The notes below the pieces were generated by a model. It had not been told where the DNA came from, did no database searches, and saw nothing but the letters and a program-made list of their open reading frames with translations. DNA of 50,274 nt from Mycoplasmopsis agassizii (GTDB taxonomy: Bacteria > Bacillota_I > Bacilli_A > Mycoplasmatales > Metamycoplasmataceae): assembly GCF_002276225.1 (NCBI RefSeq), contig NZ_NQNY01000010.1, forward strand, positions 1 through 50,274, written 5' to 3'. Below, in pieces: positions 1-10,209 of the stretch (position 1 is its first letter; every line of letters begins with the position of its first letter). The translations under genes were made by a program, and so were the position numbers.

Positions 1-70
1 CTTGTTTGTATTTCATATTACTTATATTATAAAAAATAACTACAACCTTTCTGTTGCAGTTATTAGGCCG

Positions 71-2086
71 ATGCGGGAACCAAAAAATTTTTTAGGTTTA
101 CTATTTTCTGGAATAACAGTTTTATCTAGTATTTCAGGTGTGTCAGCTATTGATAATCAACAAAAAGTTGAAAATAATCAAACTGATTCCGAAAAAAATT
201 TGTTACTGAAACAAATAAAAAATTCAGATTCATTTGAAAGTGTACTAAAAGGTTCATTTGCAAAATACAGAAAATATGAAAGTTCAACACCAAATAGCAG
301 ACAATACAAAACTGAAGTTACTGTTAATGGTATTAACAGAATTGACATTGTTTTCAAAGCTAAAACTAAACCTTCTTTAATAAATAATCAACTGAACCAA
401 ATAAAAAATCTTATAAGTGAAAAATATGATTTCGTTTATGCAAAAAATGCATTAACTTTTTCAATCGCATACAAAGATTTAAAAGATTTTAAAAATCTTC
501 TTATTACCTTAATGGATTTGAAGTTTGACTCAAAAATTATTCTTCAAATTACCGTACATGATACAAGCCACACAATAAAAGAATGAAGAGAAATTAAAAA
601 TGACACTTCTATGGACAATGGTTATTTTGATGCTCCATATGAAGAGACACCTTATGTTTCACCTACCCCAGCACCAGCAACTTATAGATCTCAAATTGAT
701 GAAGATAAGGTATGAGATAATTATTTTTTTAAAAACCAAAGACACTATAAATTTACCGGTTTTAATAAAAAAATTTTAAAAGATGAAAGAATAAAAGCTA
801 GAGATAATTGAGACAAAGGTATAAGAGCAAAAGTTGGTGTTTATGAAGCTGTGGGCATAATAAATAAAGATGCAAACATCTTTAGCTCAAATGATTTTGT
901 AGTCGGTAGTGGCATCGTAGATGACCATGCCAACATTTTTTCTGAAATCATAGTCGGAAGACAAGGATTAAATCCTTATGCAACTATTTATAGCGAAGCA
1001 ATTCCTTCATGAAACGGTAAGCCTGCAGCTTTGGATTATTTTGTTAGAAATGGTGTCAAAATTATAAATAATAGCTGAGGTAGCAAAGACACCGATAAGG
1101 CAAACTTTTCCATTGAATATAACGATGATGCAATTTGATTAGATAATTTTCTACTTCAGAATCCAGAAGTAATCTTTATTGAAGCATCTGGAAATGATGC
1201 AAAAAGACCTGCAAAAGATAAGTATGGAAGAATAATTGAATATAAAACCCCTGCCCAGATAGCTAAATACCTTGAAAAATATGACTTGTCATATAATTCT
1301 ATAGTAATTGGAGCAGTGATTAGCGAACCCTTGATTTTGCCAAAAGAATTTAGCGAATATTCGATGCGAGATAACTATGTTTCTGCATCAACTCCCGATG
1401 ATTTTGAAACAGGCTATGCAGTTAATGGAATAAGACCTGAGATAACTTCGTATGATGGAACAAGCATGTCGGCACCAACAGTTTCCTCAATTGCATCTCT
1501 TTTAACAATGAATTACAAAAATTTCTTTGATAAAGGTGACGATTCTTTAATATTTAAAAGTGCATTGATAGCAGGTTCTAGAACTATTATTTCAAAATTA
1601 GATAGAGAAGAAAACCATGATGTTTATAACCCACAACTGGGTTTTGGTAGAGTAAATTTTGCCAAAGTCAAAGAATCACTAGAACACATGGAATATGCTA
1701 GACTTAAAAAATCTCCTTCTAGTGGAAGTTATGATTATCAAACCAAAATTAATGTTGAGAGTGGTAAAAAATATAGAGTTAATATTACTTGAGCCAATCA
1801 AGATTCTTTTAAAACTGGATGAGTAAGTACGTTTGGGATTTTTGGTCATGATACACATACTCATATAGGACCTATAGATGTTGGCATTTTTATTTATTAT
1901 CCATTTATGGGACCCACTATATCTGTAACAAATTACATCACTTCTGGCAATGAGGAGCAAAAGGCAAATACAAAAACAATAGAATTTACTTCAGGGATGG
2001 ATGGATGGATGCCGGTTACTATATCTAATAACGATGAAACCAGAAAAAAGGAATTAGATGTTGTATTCACATATTCAGAAATATAA
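71..2086 (+). CDS. S8 (subtilisin-like) serine protease, probably exported
   Basis: A secreted or surface subtilase of about 671 residues. The first 25 residues resemble a signal peptide ending near GVSA. The catalytic Ser sits in GTSMSAP (Ser about 465), the catalytic His in DDHANIF (His about 286), and the oxyanion Asn in ASGND (about 375); IINNSWGS matches the strand before it. The position of the catalytic Asp reads VGVYEAVG, so a Glu (about 259) replaces Asp. Several in-frame TGA codons are Trp. The frame stays open upstream to the window edge, so the ATG at 71 is my choice because a hydrophobic leader follows it; the true start could lie outside the window. The 3' end overlaps the next lipoprotein gene by 29 bases, which suggests co-expression. 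The family is clear; the substrate is unknown. Confidence 0.85.
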
Positions 2087-3083
2087 AAAACTTAGAAAAT
2101 TGTTGTTTCTTGCTTCTGCAAGCATAGGTGCTTCTTTAATAATAACTTTGGCTTCTTGTAGTCATAGCGATTTTAAACATACACGCCTTAAAAAAGATGC
2201 TGCAATTTATCAAAAAACTTCTAGTGAAGATAATAAACCTTATTTGAAAATAAGCACTTATGGTTCAAAATATTATACATTTAGTGATTGATACTGAGAA
2301 GGTCCTTCAGTTAAAGAACAGGCCGAACAATTTGGTATACCAATGAGAGATGAAACAGGAAAATGGTTAGTTAAATCAGCCGAAAATCCAGAAGTAAAAT
2401 CTGAAAATTCCAATAATGATAAAAATATTGCGGATTCTAATTCAAAAAACGTAACAAAAGAGTGGTTTGGAAGTAAGTATAAGAACGTTTTTACAAGTGA
2501 TAAACTACAAGAAAAACCTGCAGAATCAAAATATGGTGATTTCTTTTATGCTACTAAAGAGATACAAAAATCAGATTCTTCTTATTTAAAGTCCGTCAGT
2601 TTAGTTAAAAATGATAGCGACCTAAAATCAGCTTTAAGGCTAGATGAATCAGGTAAAGAATATTATCGAAAATATTTTAGGGAAATTAATTTAAGTGATA
2701 AAACTGACAAAGAATTATATGATGATTTTAGCCCTTGGTCGAATAATTTTAATTACGAAACATTTAAGAATAAACTTGATTTTAAAAATTTTAATTATTT
2801 ATTTCTTAAGGATTTTGCCAATTTAATTGCTTACAATGATTCACCCGAATCAATTCTTGAGGGGGGCGTAGAAATTGCAAAATATGAAATAGATGTTGTT
2901 AATAAAACCATTAAAATTAAGTTTTTTTGAACACCCACTACATTTGAAAATGATACAACAGATGTATCGGAAATCATACAAATTTGAAACCCTAAAAGAC
3001 TTACATCTTTTATGATCCCAATTAAAAAAGACAAACTAACTTCTTTCGATTTTGATGATTGATCATTTAAATATTTAAAGTAA
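2058..3083 (+). CDS. Hypothetical lipoprotein coupled to the S8 protease
   Basis: A 341-residue surface lipoprotein. A basic N-terminus (KYKKLRK) is followed by a hydrophobic stretch and a lipobox ending LASC (Cys34), the expected cleavage and lipidation site. The ATG at 2058 has AAGGA a few bases upstream and lies inside the end of the protease gene, indicating translational coupling. The mature part is hydrophilic, rich in Lys, Asp and Ser, and ends with several Trp residues encoded by TGA. I do not recognise a domain. The overlap suggests that it works with the protease, for example as an anchor, chaperone or substrate presenter; this is inference from context only. A terminator-like hairpin follows the stop codon. 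Confidence 0.85.
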
Positions 3084-3094
3084 ATAAATCACAC

Positions 3095-3130
3095 AAAAAA
3101 ACACCTTCTTTGTATAGAAGGCGTTTTTTA
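3095..3130. terminator. Bidirectional terminator between lipoprotein gene and rplA
   Basis: The arms ACACCTTCT (3101-3109) and AGAAGGCGT (3116-3124) pair with one mismatch around a short loop. A-run on one side and T-run on the other make it usable from both strands, which fits the two converging genes. Confidence 0.8.
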
Positions 3131-3145
3131 ACTTTAATTTACTTT

Positions 3146-3835
3146 TTAGTCAAAAGCGATTTTGACTGAAGGCCCCATTGAAGATGATACAGTTATATTT
3201 TTAATGTATACACCTTTAACAGCTGCAGGTTTAAGTCTTTTAATTGTGTCGAGTAACACTTTAGCATTTTCACTAAGTGCTTGATCACTCATTGATTGTT
3301 TACCAATTAATGAGTGTACAATTCCGAACTTATCAGCACGATAGTTTGCTTTTCCTTTTTTCAATTCAACGACTGTTTTTTCAGGAGTTGGAGTAACTGT
3401 TCCTAAACGCGGGTTAGGCATTAACCCTTTAGGTCCTAGTTGTTTTCCGTATTTACCTAAAACAGGCATCATTTTCGGATCTGCAACAATTACGTCAACA
3501 TCGAACTTTGCTTCTTTCATTCATAATTCAAATTCTTGACGATCAAGTACTGAATCTGCACCTGCTTGAAGCGCCGCTTCTTTAGCAGATGGTGTTTCTG
3601 TTAAAACAAGCACTTTAGTAGTTTTACCATTACCATTTGGTAGTAAAACTGCTCCACGAAGTTGTTGATCACTTTTACGTGTATCTAGATTTAAGCGAAT
3701 TGCTAAATCAATTGAAGCATCAAATTTTGCATATGAAGTTTCTTTAGCTAGTTTAATAGCTTCTAATAAAGGTAATGCAACATTTTTGTCAACTTGTGCT
3801 TTAGCTGATTTTAGTTTTTTTCCAATTTTAGACAT
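3146..3835 (-). CDS. rplA: 50S ribosomal protein L1
   Basis: Ribosomal protein L1, 229 residues, of the L1 stalk of the large subunit, which also represses its own operon in many bacteria. The family motif KYGKQLGPKGLMPNPRLGT is intact mid-protein, and the C-terminus carries the KNITVSSSMGPS stretch. One TGA (Trp) lies in the middle. Length matches the usual 225-235 residues. The start ATG overlaps the rplK stop as TAATG and is preceded by GGAGG, a strong ribosome binding site, so translation is coupled to rplK. The gene ends at the bidirectional terminator at 3095-3130. Confidence 0.97.
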
Positions 3836-4449
3836 TATTGATTACCTCCTTCAGAAGTTTCTTTTTCATCTGCATGAGTAACAACTTTAATTTCTTTGTC
3901 TTTAGAATCAACTAAGTCATGTTCAGCAGCTTTTAGTTCTGCTTCCATTTTTTCTGAACGAGCAATTGCTTTTTTCTCAACTGCTGCTTTCGCTTTTGCT
4001 GCTGCAATGTCATCTCATCCTTGAATTAAAACACCCATGTTTCTTGCTGTTCCAGCAATGGAAGACATTGCTGCATGTAAATCACGAGTATTTAAATCTG
4101 GTAATTTGTATTGTGCAATTTCTTCTAATTGTTTTAAAGTAATTTCGCCAGCAATGTTTGCTTTTGCATTTGCTGAACCACTTTTAAGTTTAGCTGCTTG
4201 CTTAATTTTGTATGAAGCAGGTGAAGTAAATAATTTGAAATCAAAAGTTTTGTCTGTATAAACTGTGATTTCTACAGGAACTGGTTCATTCCCTCTGTCT
4301 TTTGTTTGATCATTAAATGCCTTTGTAAAATCTGGCATTTTGATTCCAACACCAGCAAGAGCTGGTCCTGGTTTGGCTTGTCCAGCGTTAAACTGCAATT
4401 TTGCAATTTTAGCGACTTTCTTACCGTTTCTGATTAATGGTGCTGCCAT
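3835..4449 (-). CDS. rplK: 50S ribosomal protein L11 with C-terminal extension
   Basis: Ribosomal protein L11, 204 residues, part of the GTPase-associated centre. The N-terminal domain has KLQFNAGQAKPGPALAGVG and the C-terminal RNA-binding domain ends around ARNMGV. The usual L11 length is about 141-145 residues; after VLIQG a TGA (Trp) leads into about 60 further residues rich in Lys, Glu and Ala that look like a charged helix. The start ATG is preceded by AAAGGA. The stop shares one base with the rplA start. The extension is what is odd here; charged tails on ribosomal proteins occur in mycoplasmas, but its role is unknown to me. Confidence 0.96.
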
Positions 4450-4552
4450 TTGTCATATCCTTTCGATTATTTGTGGTTCGATTGTTAATTTGTATAATTA
4501 ACTCCCACGACTATGGTCGCATTCTTCAGTTTTTTCAAACTGAATAAAATGC
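4450..4552 (-). promoter_or_regulatory. Structured 5' leader of rplK-rplA, possible L1 autoregulatory site
   Basis: Read on the minus strand, three hairpins stand in a row before rplK: a long one with arms TTCAGTTT/AAACTGAA extended by GCATT/AATGC (4519-4552), a short CGAC/GTCG hairpin (4508-4519), and GTTAATT/AATTAAC (4484-4502). Between the last two lies GTGGGAG (4502-4508). L11-L1 operons are commonly repressed by L1 binding to an rRNA-like element in the leader, so this is a reasonable candidate; I have not verified the fit to the L1 motif. Confidence 0.5.
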
Positions 4553-5252
4553 TTTTTTATTTTAATATAAAACCTTGATTTTTTGAATTTTTAATTGAGA
4601 AAATTTAGGTAGTTTCGTGGCTAATTTTTTAGTAAAAATATGACCTTTTAATTTTTTATTTTTAGTTATTAAACTTCCCTGACTTAAATTTATAAAGAAA
4701 CAAAACAACCTATAATAAAGCATAAAAATTGGCAATTTTTTTAAAAAATTATTTATAATTATTCTGCATAGTTCTATTTTTCTTTGTCTTTTTACTCATA
4801 ATAATTAATTTCAAAGGTTTGTTAATATACTAGGCAAATTTTAATTTTTTTATTTTTTTAAACATAAAGATAGAAATTCTTTAAAAGTTTACCCGCTTGT
4901 TTATTCAAGTGGGTTTTTATTTAAAAAAAATTTAATATTGTAATTTTATTATCTAACTGTCTTAGTGTTTCATGATATTTATAATTAAATTTTTTAGAGC
5001 TAGGTAGTTTTATATTACAACAGATGGCTTAGTTGATTTGGCCATCACTCTTTTAGACCACTTGTTTTTTCAGGGGGTTTTTGTTTTTTCAAAGCTAATT
5101 GTATTACATTCTTATGGATTATTAAGATAGGTTTTGCTAAACAAAACATAAAAATGGCTTGTCAAAAATATCGCTAATAGGTTGTTCGTTAAAAAATTCA
5201 AAACAATACTTAACTTCCTGTTTAAGATTTTGAAATTCTCATTGCTTAATTT
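4553..5252. other. Long intergenic stretch, no gene recognised
   Basis: About 700 bases of very AT-rich DNA with no convincing open reading frame in table 4 on either strand. It holds a strong plus-strand terminator-like hairpin (4891-4919) and a weaker one followed by T-runs (about 5057-5090), although no plus-strand gene precedes either. A GATGG/CCATC inverted repeat lies near 5023-5045. Either short untranslated transcripts or remains of lost genes would explain this. Confidence 0.5.
4891..4919 (+). terminator. Orphan rho-independent terminator
   Basis: ACCCGCTTG (4891-4899) pairs along all nine positions (one G-T wobble) with CAAGTGGGT (4906-4914) and is followed by a T-run. No plus-strand gene lies upstream; the neighbouring genes are on the minus strand. 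Confidence 0.7.
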
Positions 5253-5283
5253 AAAAAATCTCTTGTGTGTGCAAAAGATTTTT
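5253..5283 (-). terminator. Terminator downstream of the AlbA_2-type gene
   Basis: On the minus strand AAAAATCT pairs with AGATTTTT around a loop containing ACACACA, ending in a T-run. It lies about 35 bases after the stop codon of the gene at 5319-6512. Confidence 0.7.
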
Positions 5284-5318
5284 AATATTGTTTTTATTAA
5301 CTTTAAGCTAACAAAATT

Positions 5319-6512
5319 CTAGTTTTCTTTGTATTCAGGAATGCTTTTACTGGGCTTTTTATATTTGTAAAGAGGAACTTTAATTTCGAAACTAATTGAA
5401 TCTTTACTATAAATTTCACCGAATTGATATAGATAATTTTGAGTAATTGTTTTAGCTGCAATTTCTGGAAAATATTTTTTAAGCAGTAATTTTACGTGTG
5501 GATATTTATTGCTTCCTTTTTGTAAGGTTTCAAAAAATGTATACTCGCTTTTGACAAATGCTTTTAAATTTATGTACTCTTCAAAAACTTCAATCACAGG
5601 TCCGTTGTTTGAAAAATCGAAGTATTCATTCTGCATTAAAACTGCTCAAATTGCTGCTTTTAATAAGTCTGATTCAACAGACAAATATCAAATAGGTTCT
5701 AATATTTCATGAATTTTCAAAAAGTGCATTAACAAGGATTGATTTCAAATAATTGTTTGCTTGTTGTTATATTCAGGTTCTAAATGATTTGAAAAATTAT
5801 TAATAGTTGTTTTAATTTCGCATCTGTCACTTAATAAAAAAGCCTCATAATTCCACGTGTTTTTCGTAGAAATTAGAAAGCCATTCATGCGTAATTCTTC
5901 GTGAACAAATTGTTTATAACTTTGATCAGTTTTAACGTGATTATATAATTGAACAAAAGATAGAGACTGATTATTACTTTGCAAATATGAGTAATTAACT
6001 TCTTTTTCTCGGTTTTTTTCTAGAACATTAATTTCATTTTTTTTCAGTTTAATAGTTTGGCTGCCATCTCTTAAATAGACACTGCCTGGATATTTATTTT
6101 TTTGATCATCTACTAGTGAGTAGATGATTTCACGAGTTGGTTTAACTCGTAATTCTATGATGTAAGGATCTTTTGAGCGCAAGGAAATTTTGTAAAAAAA
6201 AGGTAGTAAATAAGGATATATATTTTTAGATATCTCATTACTTATATAGATGATAGTGCGATCAACACACTTAAAAATTTCGTCACTGCAAAAATGAATA
6301 GGATTCATTAACGAGGCTTGTTTATGGCTAAGTTGATCTTTTTGAAAAAATTCCAAACCAACCATTTCGCCGTCGTCCCTTATCCCAAAATAAAGATTAC
6401 CACCGAAACCATTATTGAGAAAACCAACAACTGTTTTCAGCCACTTTTTTGAATCATAATTCAACAATAATTTGAATTCGTATGATTCGTCTTCGCCGAC
6501 TTTTATTTTCAC
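5319..6512 (-). CDS. AlbA_2 / Schlafen-type putative nucleic-acid-binding protein
   Basis: A 397-residue cytoplasmic protein. The N-terminal 120 residues fit the AlbA_2 (divergent AAA-4, Schlafen-like) domain: an E-x-K start (ESYEFKLLL), then the GNLYFGIRDDGEMVGLE block typical of this family. A later VYLRDGSQT stretch matches the second family block (usually YxRxGSxT). The C-terminal half is not recognisable. Several TGA codons encode Trp. The family is annotated as putative transcriptional regulators or ATP-binding proteins, and some Schlafen-like members are RNA nucleases. The gene stands alone with its own terminator; its function is not predictable from context. Confidence 0.75.
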
Positions 6513-6608
6513 ATTTTTATTTTAACAAATTTGCAAAAAAATTTTTCAGTAAATCAGAAAATAATTATTTTTTTATTTTTCTCAAAATTTCATAAATTTT
6601 GAAAATAA

Positions 6609-6631
6609 AATAAGCCATAATGGCTTATTAA
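6609..6631 (-). terminator. Terminator of the APC permease gene
   Basis: On the minus strand AATAAGCCA pairs with TGGCTTATT around a two- to three-base loop, followed by TTATTTTC, just after the stop of the permease at 6644. Confidence 0.75.
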
Positions 6632-6643
6632 AATTTGTTTTGA

Positions 6644-8242
6644 TTAGTGTTTGTTAACTTGTTTAACTTGTAATGAAGGTGTTTTTTCATCAACACCCTC
6701 TTCAAGTTTAGCTAAGTCTTCAACCACATCTCTTTTTTCAATTGCTTTAATTAATAAAGCATTAACAAAAGGTGCTAATAACATTATAAAAGTAAAGGCA
6801 ATGAACATAATAAATTGCAAGAATTTGGTTGCTTTAAATCCACCATCTGCAAAGAATCCTCAACCTGCAGACTCATTTGGTTCAATTGCTGCTGCACTAA
6901 CGGTTGAATAAATGTATGCGATTACAGCAACTGCAATTAAAAAAATTGCAATAATAGTAGAACCGTAGAAAACAACATTGTTGATTTTTTTAATTTCTCC
7001 TTCTTTAAAGTGACCTTTAAAGCGTTTGTATGCATATAATCCCATGATGATTGCATAGTTAAAGAAGAATAATAAAGTAGGTCAATTAGTTGCTCCATCA
7101 ATAAATGCATCTGAATTAAAAATAAAAGCAGGCAGTCAAATTGGTAAGAATCATAACAACATGTAGATTGCAATTAAAACCACTGCTCTTACCTCATTGC
7201 TAATATCTCTACCGTTGAATTTTGCTCTAACATTTTTGATTAATCAGTCACTTCCTAGCGATAATCTAGTTTGCACAGCACGTGAGTAATCTTGAATCAT
7301 GAATCCAGTTAATCCGTTTAATAATCCTAAAGTAGAAATGAAAATGAAGAAGTAAACAAATCCTGTAACTCATCCATTAGATCCACCTAAAGAGACACTA
7401 ATTAAACCACCAATTGATCCCTGGGTTTGTAAAATAGAAGCAATAGCAATTAAAACGTAAACAACTAAAACAATTACCATTCCGAAGAAAATTACTAATG
7501 GTAATTGTTTTCCATCATTTTTCATTCTTGATCTTGCTGAACCAACTGATAAGAAAGCATCAAAAGCAAATAAAACCCCAGGTAATGCTAGAATCATTTT
7601 TTGGAATGAAAATTGTGGGTGAGTTACGAAAGCGTTGGCGGTTACACCCGATTCTAGTGTTCTTTGATTCACAAAGACAATTCCAACCACAATTGCAATT
7701 ACTAAAGGAATTAATTTTAATCCTGTAGTAACAGCAGCAAAGATTCCACTAACTGTCGGACCGATAATATTTAAAGCTAAAAACGCAAAAGTTAAAGTTA
7801 TTCCAATAATAAAATGGAATCATGCATGATTAACTGCTGTGTTAATAGCTGCTCCAGTTGCTGAATCAGCAACAGCAGCTAGAAAAGCAATTAAAATTTC
7901 GCTTGAGAAAGTTCCTAAAGTAATTAATAAGATACCTCAGTAGAAAAATGATCAACCATATGCTACGAAGTAACCATATCTTTTACCTCCGTTTTGGTAA
8001 GCTCAAGAACTAATTCCCACAAGCTTCTTGACTTTTAATGATGAAATTTCACTGAATGATAACGCTGAAAATAAAGCAATAATTCCACCAACAAATCAGG
8101 CTAGTAATCACGTTATACTTTCACTATCTGAAATACGACTAACTGAGCCGTTTTTAAAGAAGATACCAATACCGATAATTGAACCAACAACTAGCGAAAT
8201 AGCGACTAGCATCCCGATTTTGCGTACACTTTTTTGTGACAC
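6644..8242 (-). CDS. APC-family amino acid permease
   Basis: A polytopic membrane transporter of 532 residues with about twelve hydrophobic segments. The N-terminus carries the APC signature region: KIGMLVAISLVVGSIIGIGI, with the glycine-rich unwound helix 1 typical of amino acid/polyamine/organocation permeases. Helix 6 reads LPGVLFAFDAFL, also typical. Start choice: GTG at 8242, because AGAAAGGA lies directly upstream and no ATG fits better. The C-terminal 40 residues are charged and cytoplasmic. It is a paralogue of the next gene upstream. A 12-bp hairpin lies in its leader 17 bases before the start. Substrate cannot be told from sequence; mycoplasmas depend on amino acid import. Confidence 0.9.
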
Positions 8243-8257
8243 GTTTTTCCTTTCTTA

Positions 8258-8298
8258 ATAAAAAACCTTTAACTAGAGTATGTCTGTCAAGGGTTTTT
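8258..8298 (-). promoter_or_regulatory. Terminator-like hairpin in permease leader (possible attenuator)
   Basis: On the minus strand AAAACCCTTGAC pairs with GTTAAAGGTTTT over 12 positions including two G-U pairs, followed by TTTTTTATT, and the ribosome binding site of the permease comes about six bases later. A separate terminator (8340-8372) already closes the upstream gene, so this one sits within the leader of the permease at 6644-8242. Confidence 0.55.
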
Positions 8299-8339
8299 GT
8301 ATTATTTTTTTCTTGTGTTTTATTTAAAAATTTAATTTA

Positions 8340-8372
8340 CAAAAACCCCTATTCAAACATTTGATAGGTTGT
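8340..8372 (-). terminator. Terminator of the upstream APC permease
   Basis: On the minus strand CCTATCAAA pairs with TTTGAATAGG (one bulge), followed by GGTTTTTGT. It lies about 95 bases after the stop of the gene at 8467-10146. The 8243-8466 gap holds this, the leader hairpin and no gene. Confidence 0.7.
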
Positions 8373-8466
8373 TTGTTCGGCAAAGAAAAGTTTAATAATA
8401 ATTTTCATTTGTAACCAACTTTTTTTATTTGTAAATTAGGTGAATTATATAGAAAAATAAATTTCT

Positions 8467-10146
8467 TTAGAAATTATTTTTTTCATGTAGATCTAAATTA
8501 AAGGTTCTTGCTTTTCAAATTTTGTAGTTATTGAAATTCTTAAATTTTTTCTTCATTAATAAATCTTCAATTCTGCCATAACCAAAAGTAAAGAAAACAA
8601 AAATTAAAAGTACAACAACTAATAAGACTCGACTAATTATCTCATCAGAATAATTAGTCATTAACTCTCTTTCCAACTGTGGAATTAAGAAAAAATCTAT
8701 AATAGGAAGTAGTAAAGTTACTGCTAAAGATAGAAAGACAGTTGCAACTGCAATTCAAGCAAAAAGTAAGAAACAACGTATTTTTTCTACCTTAATGAAG
8801 TTTTTTCGTCGGTTCACGATTGCTCCATAGATAGAAAAAATAATAAACATAAAGGTAAAAACAGTTACTCAGTTAGCTATCAAATCTGCAAAAGAATATA
8901 GTTTAGCCATGGCTTCATCATAACCTCTATTTGAATAAGTATTGATATATCCTAGAGCACCAATCAGGGTGAAAATAATGAAAAAAGGGATAACTAAAAC
9001 AAGTGAATACTTAACTCCAGTTCATGGCTTATCGCTATTTAAGGTCTTTCTTAATTTGGCTGAAAAAGGTATTTCTCCATGAGCAATTAACTCTTCTAAA
9101 TACCTTGGACTTCATACTGAAAAAGAATTTAAGATTCCCATGATGCTTGTTGCAATGATAATGTTGACTATTCCAAAAAGAATTATTCCAACATTTCGGC
9201 CACTGCTATTTGTGCCAAATAACTTTCTTATTTTATCGGCCATCAAGAAGAAAGAACCACCATTAATTGTCATTGCAATCGCTATTGATAAATTAATAAC
9301 TGTCACAATTACAAGTCCTAAAAATAATGCAAGTGGTGCTTTTTTAGGGTTTTCAAGCTCGCTCTGAACACCTGTTAAAACATAGAAACCATCAAAAGCA
9401 TAAAATATTGCACCTAAAGAAATAAATAATCCTAGACCGGGTGCAAACCTTACAATTGAAGCGCCTGAAGCGATCGTTAAATCAGTAGGTCTTTGCACTA
9501 GAGCGCTAGTATTTGAAGTATATTGTGAAGCAACAACAAAACCTACTATTACAATAAAAACTATTGGTATAAACTTCAAAATAACTATTATTTTATTCTG
9601 TCAATCAGCCAATTTTGAGGATAAACCTGAAAAAATAATGAAATAAATTGCTAATAAGAAAGCAATCAATGCTCAAATTAATCAATCGTATTCAGCATTA
9701 ACGCCTAAATTAAACTTATAAGCACTGATTCGGTTGTAAATAATTGCACCCAGACCATCCTGTAAAGAAGAAATTATATAAAAAGGTACAAAAAAGAAAG
9801 TAAGTGGTAAATAAATAAATACCATAAAGTTTTTACTTGCTTTAAAAACTGTTCTTGAATTAAAAACCTTATTTCAAGAAATTAATGATAAATTGTCTCT
9901 TTTTGCAGAAGCAACTTCTATCAAAGCTAGTGCCATAGCGATTACTGCGATTGCAGCTATTATCCAAGAAAAAAAAGAAAGTATCAATGAGTTTTGACTC
10001 ATTGATAAAACAGTTTCTGATTTAAAGAAAATACCTGCACCAATTGAAGAACCTAAAACAAGTAGCATTGCAGAAAAAAAAGAAATTTTTTTCTTTTTAT
10101 ATTTTTTAGCAAACGCTTTTATTTTATCAGTTTCTTTTTGTTTCAT
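8467..10146 (-). CDS. APC-family amino acid permease (second paralogue)
   Basis: A 559-residue polytopic membrane transporter. The helix 1 signature is present (FFSAMLLVLGSSIGAGIFFK, residues about 22-41), and LGAIFYAFDGFYVLTG matches the conserved helix 6 region of APC permeases. About twelve to fourteen hydrophobic segments follow, then a basic cytoplasmic tail. The first 21 residues are very Lys-rich. Several TGA codons encode Trp. It shares architecture with the following permease at 6644-8242, so the pair probably arose by duplication, though identity is modest by eye. Repeated GATAAT/ATTATC motifs lie immediately upstream of the start. Substrate is unknown. Confidence 0.9.
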
Positions 10147-10154
10147 AAGTTATA

Positions 10155-10177
10155 TGATAATCAATTATCTGATAATC
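10155..10177. promoter_or_regulatory. Overlapping GATAAT/ATTATC repeats upstream of permease
   Basis: TGATAATC occurs twice (10155-10162 and 10170-10177) with ATTATC between, giving two overlapping inverted repeats within 23 bases, 9 to 31 bases before the permease start codon. The arrangement resembles an operator. The AT-rich repeats could also contain the promoter -10 element. Confidence 0.4.
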
Positions 10178-10209
10178 TAGTGAATATTTTTCTTACTCTT
10201 AAAAATCAC

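Noticed and set aside
1679-1960. Minus-strand open frame inside the protease gene
   Set aside because: It is a shadow of the protease coding frame with no start signal or family features.
4450-4500. tRNA gene suggested by a GGTTCGA stretch
   Set aside because: No cloverleaf arms or acceptor stem can be formed around it.
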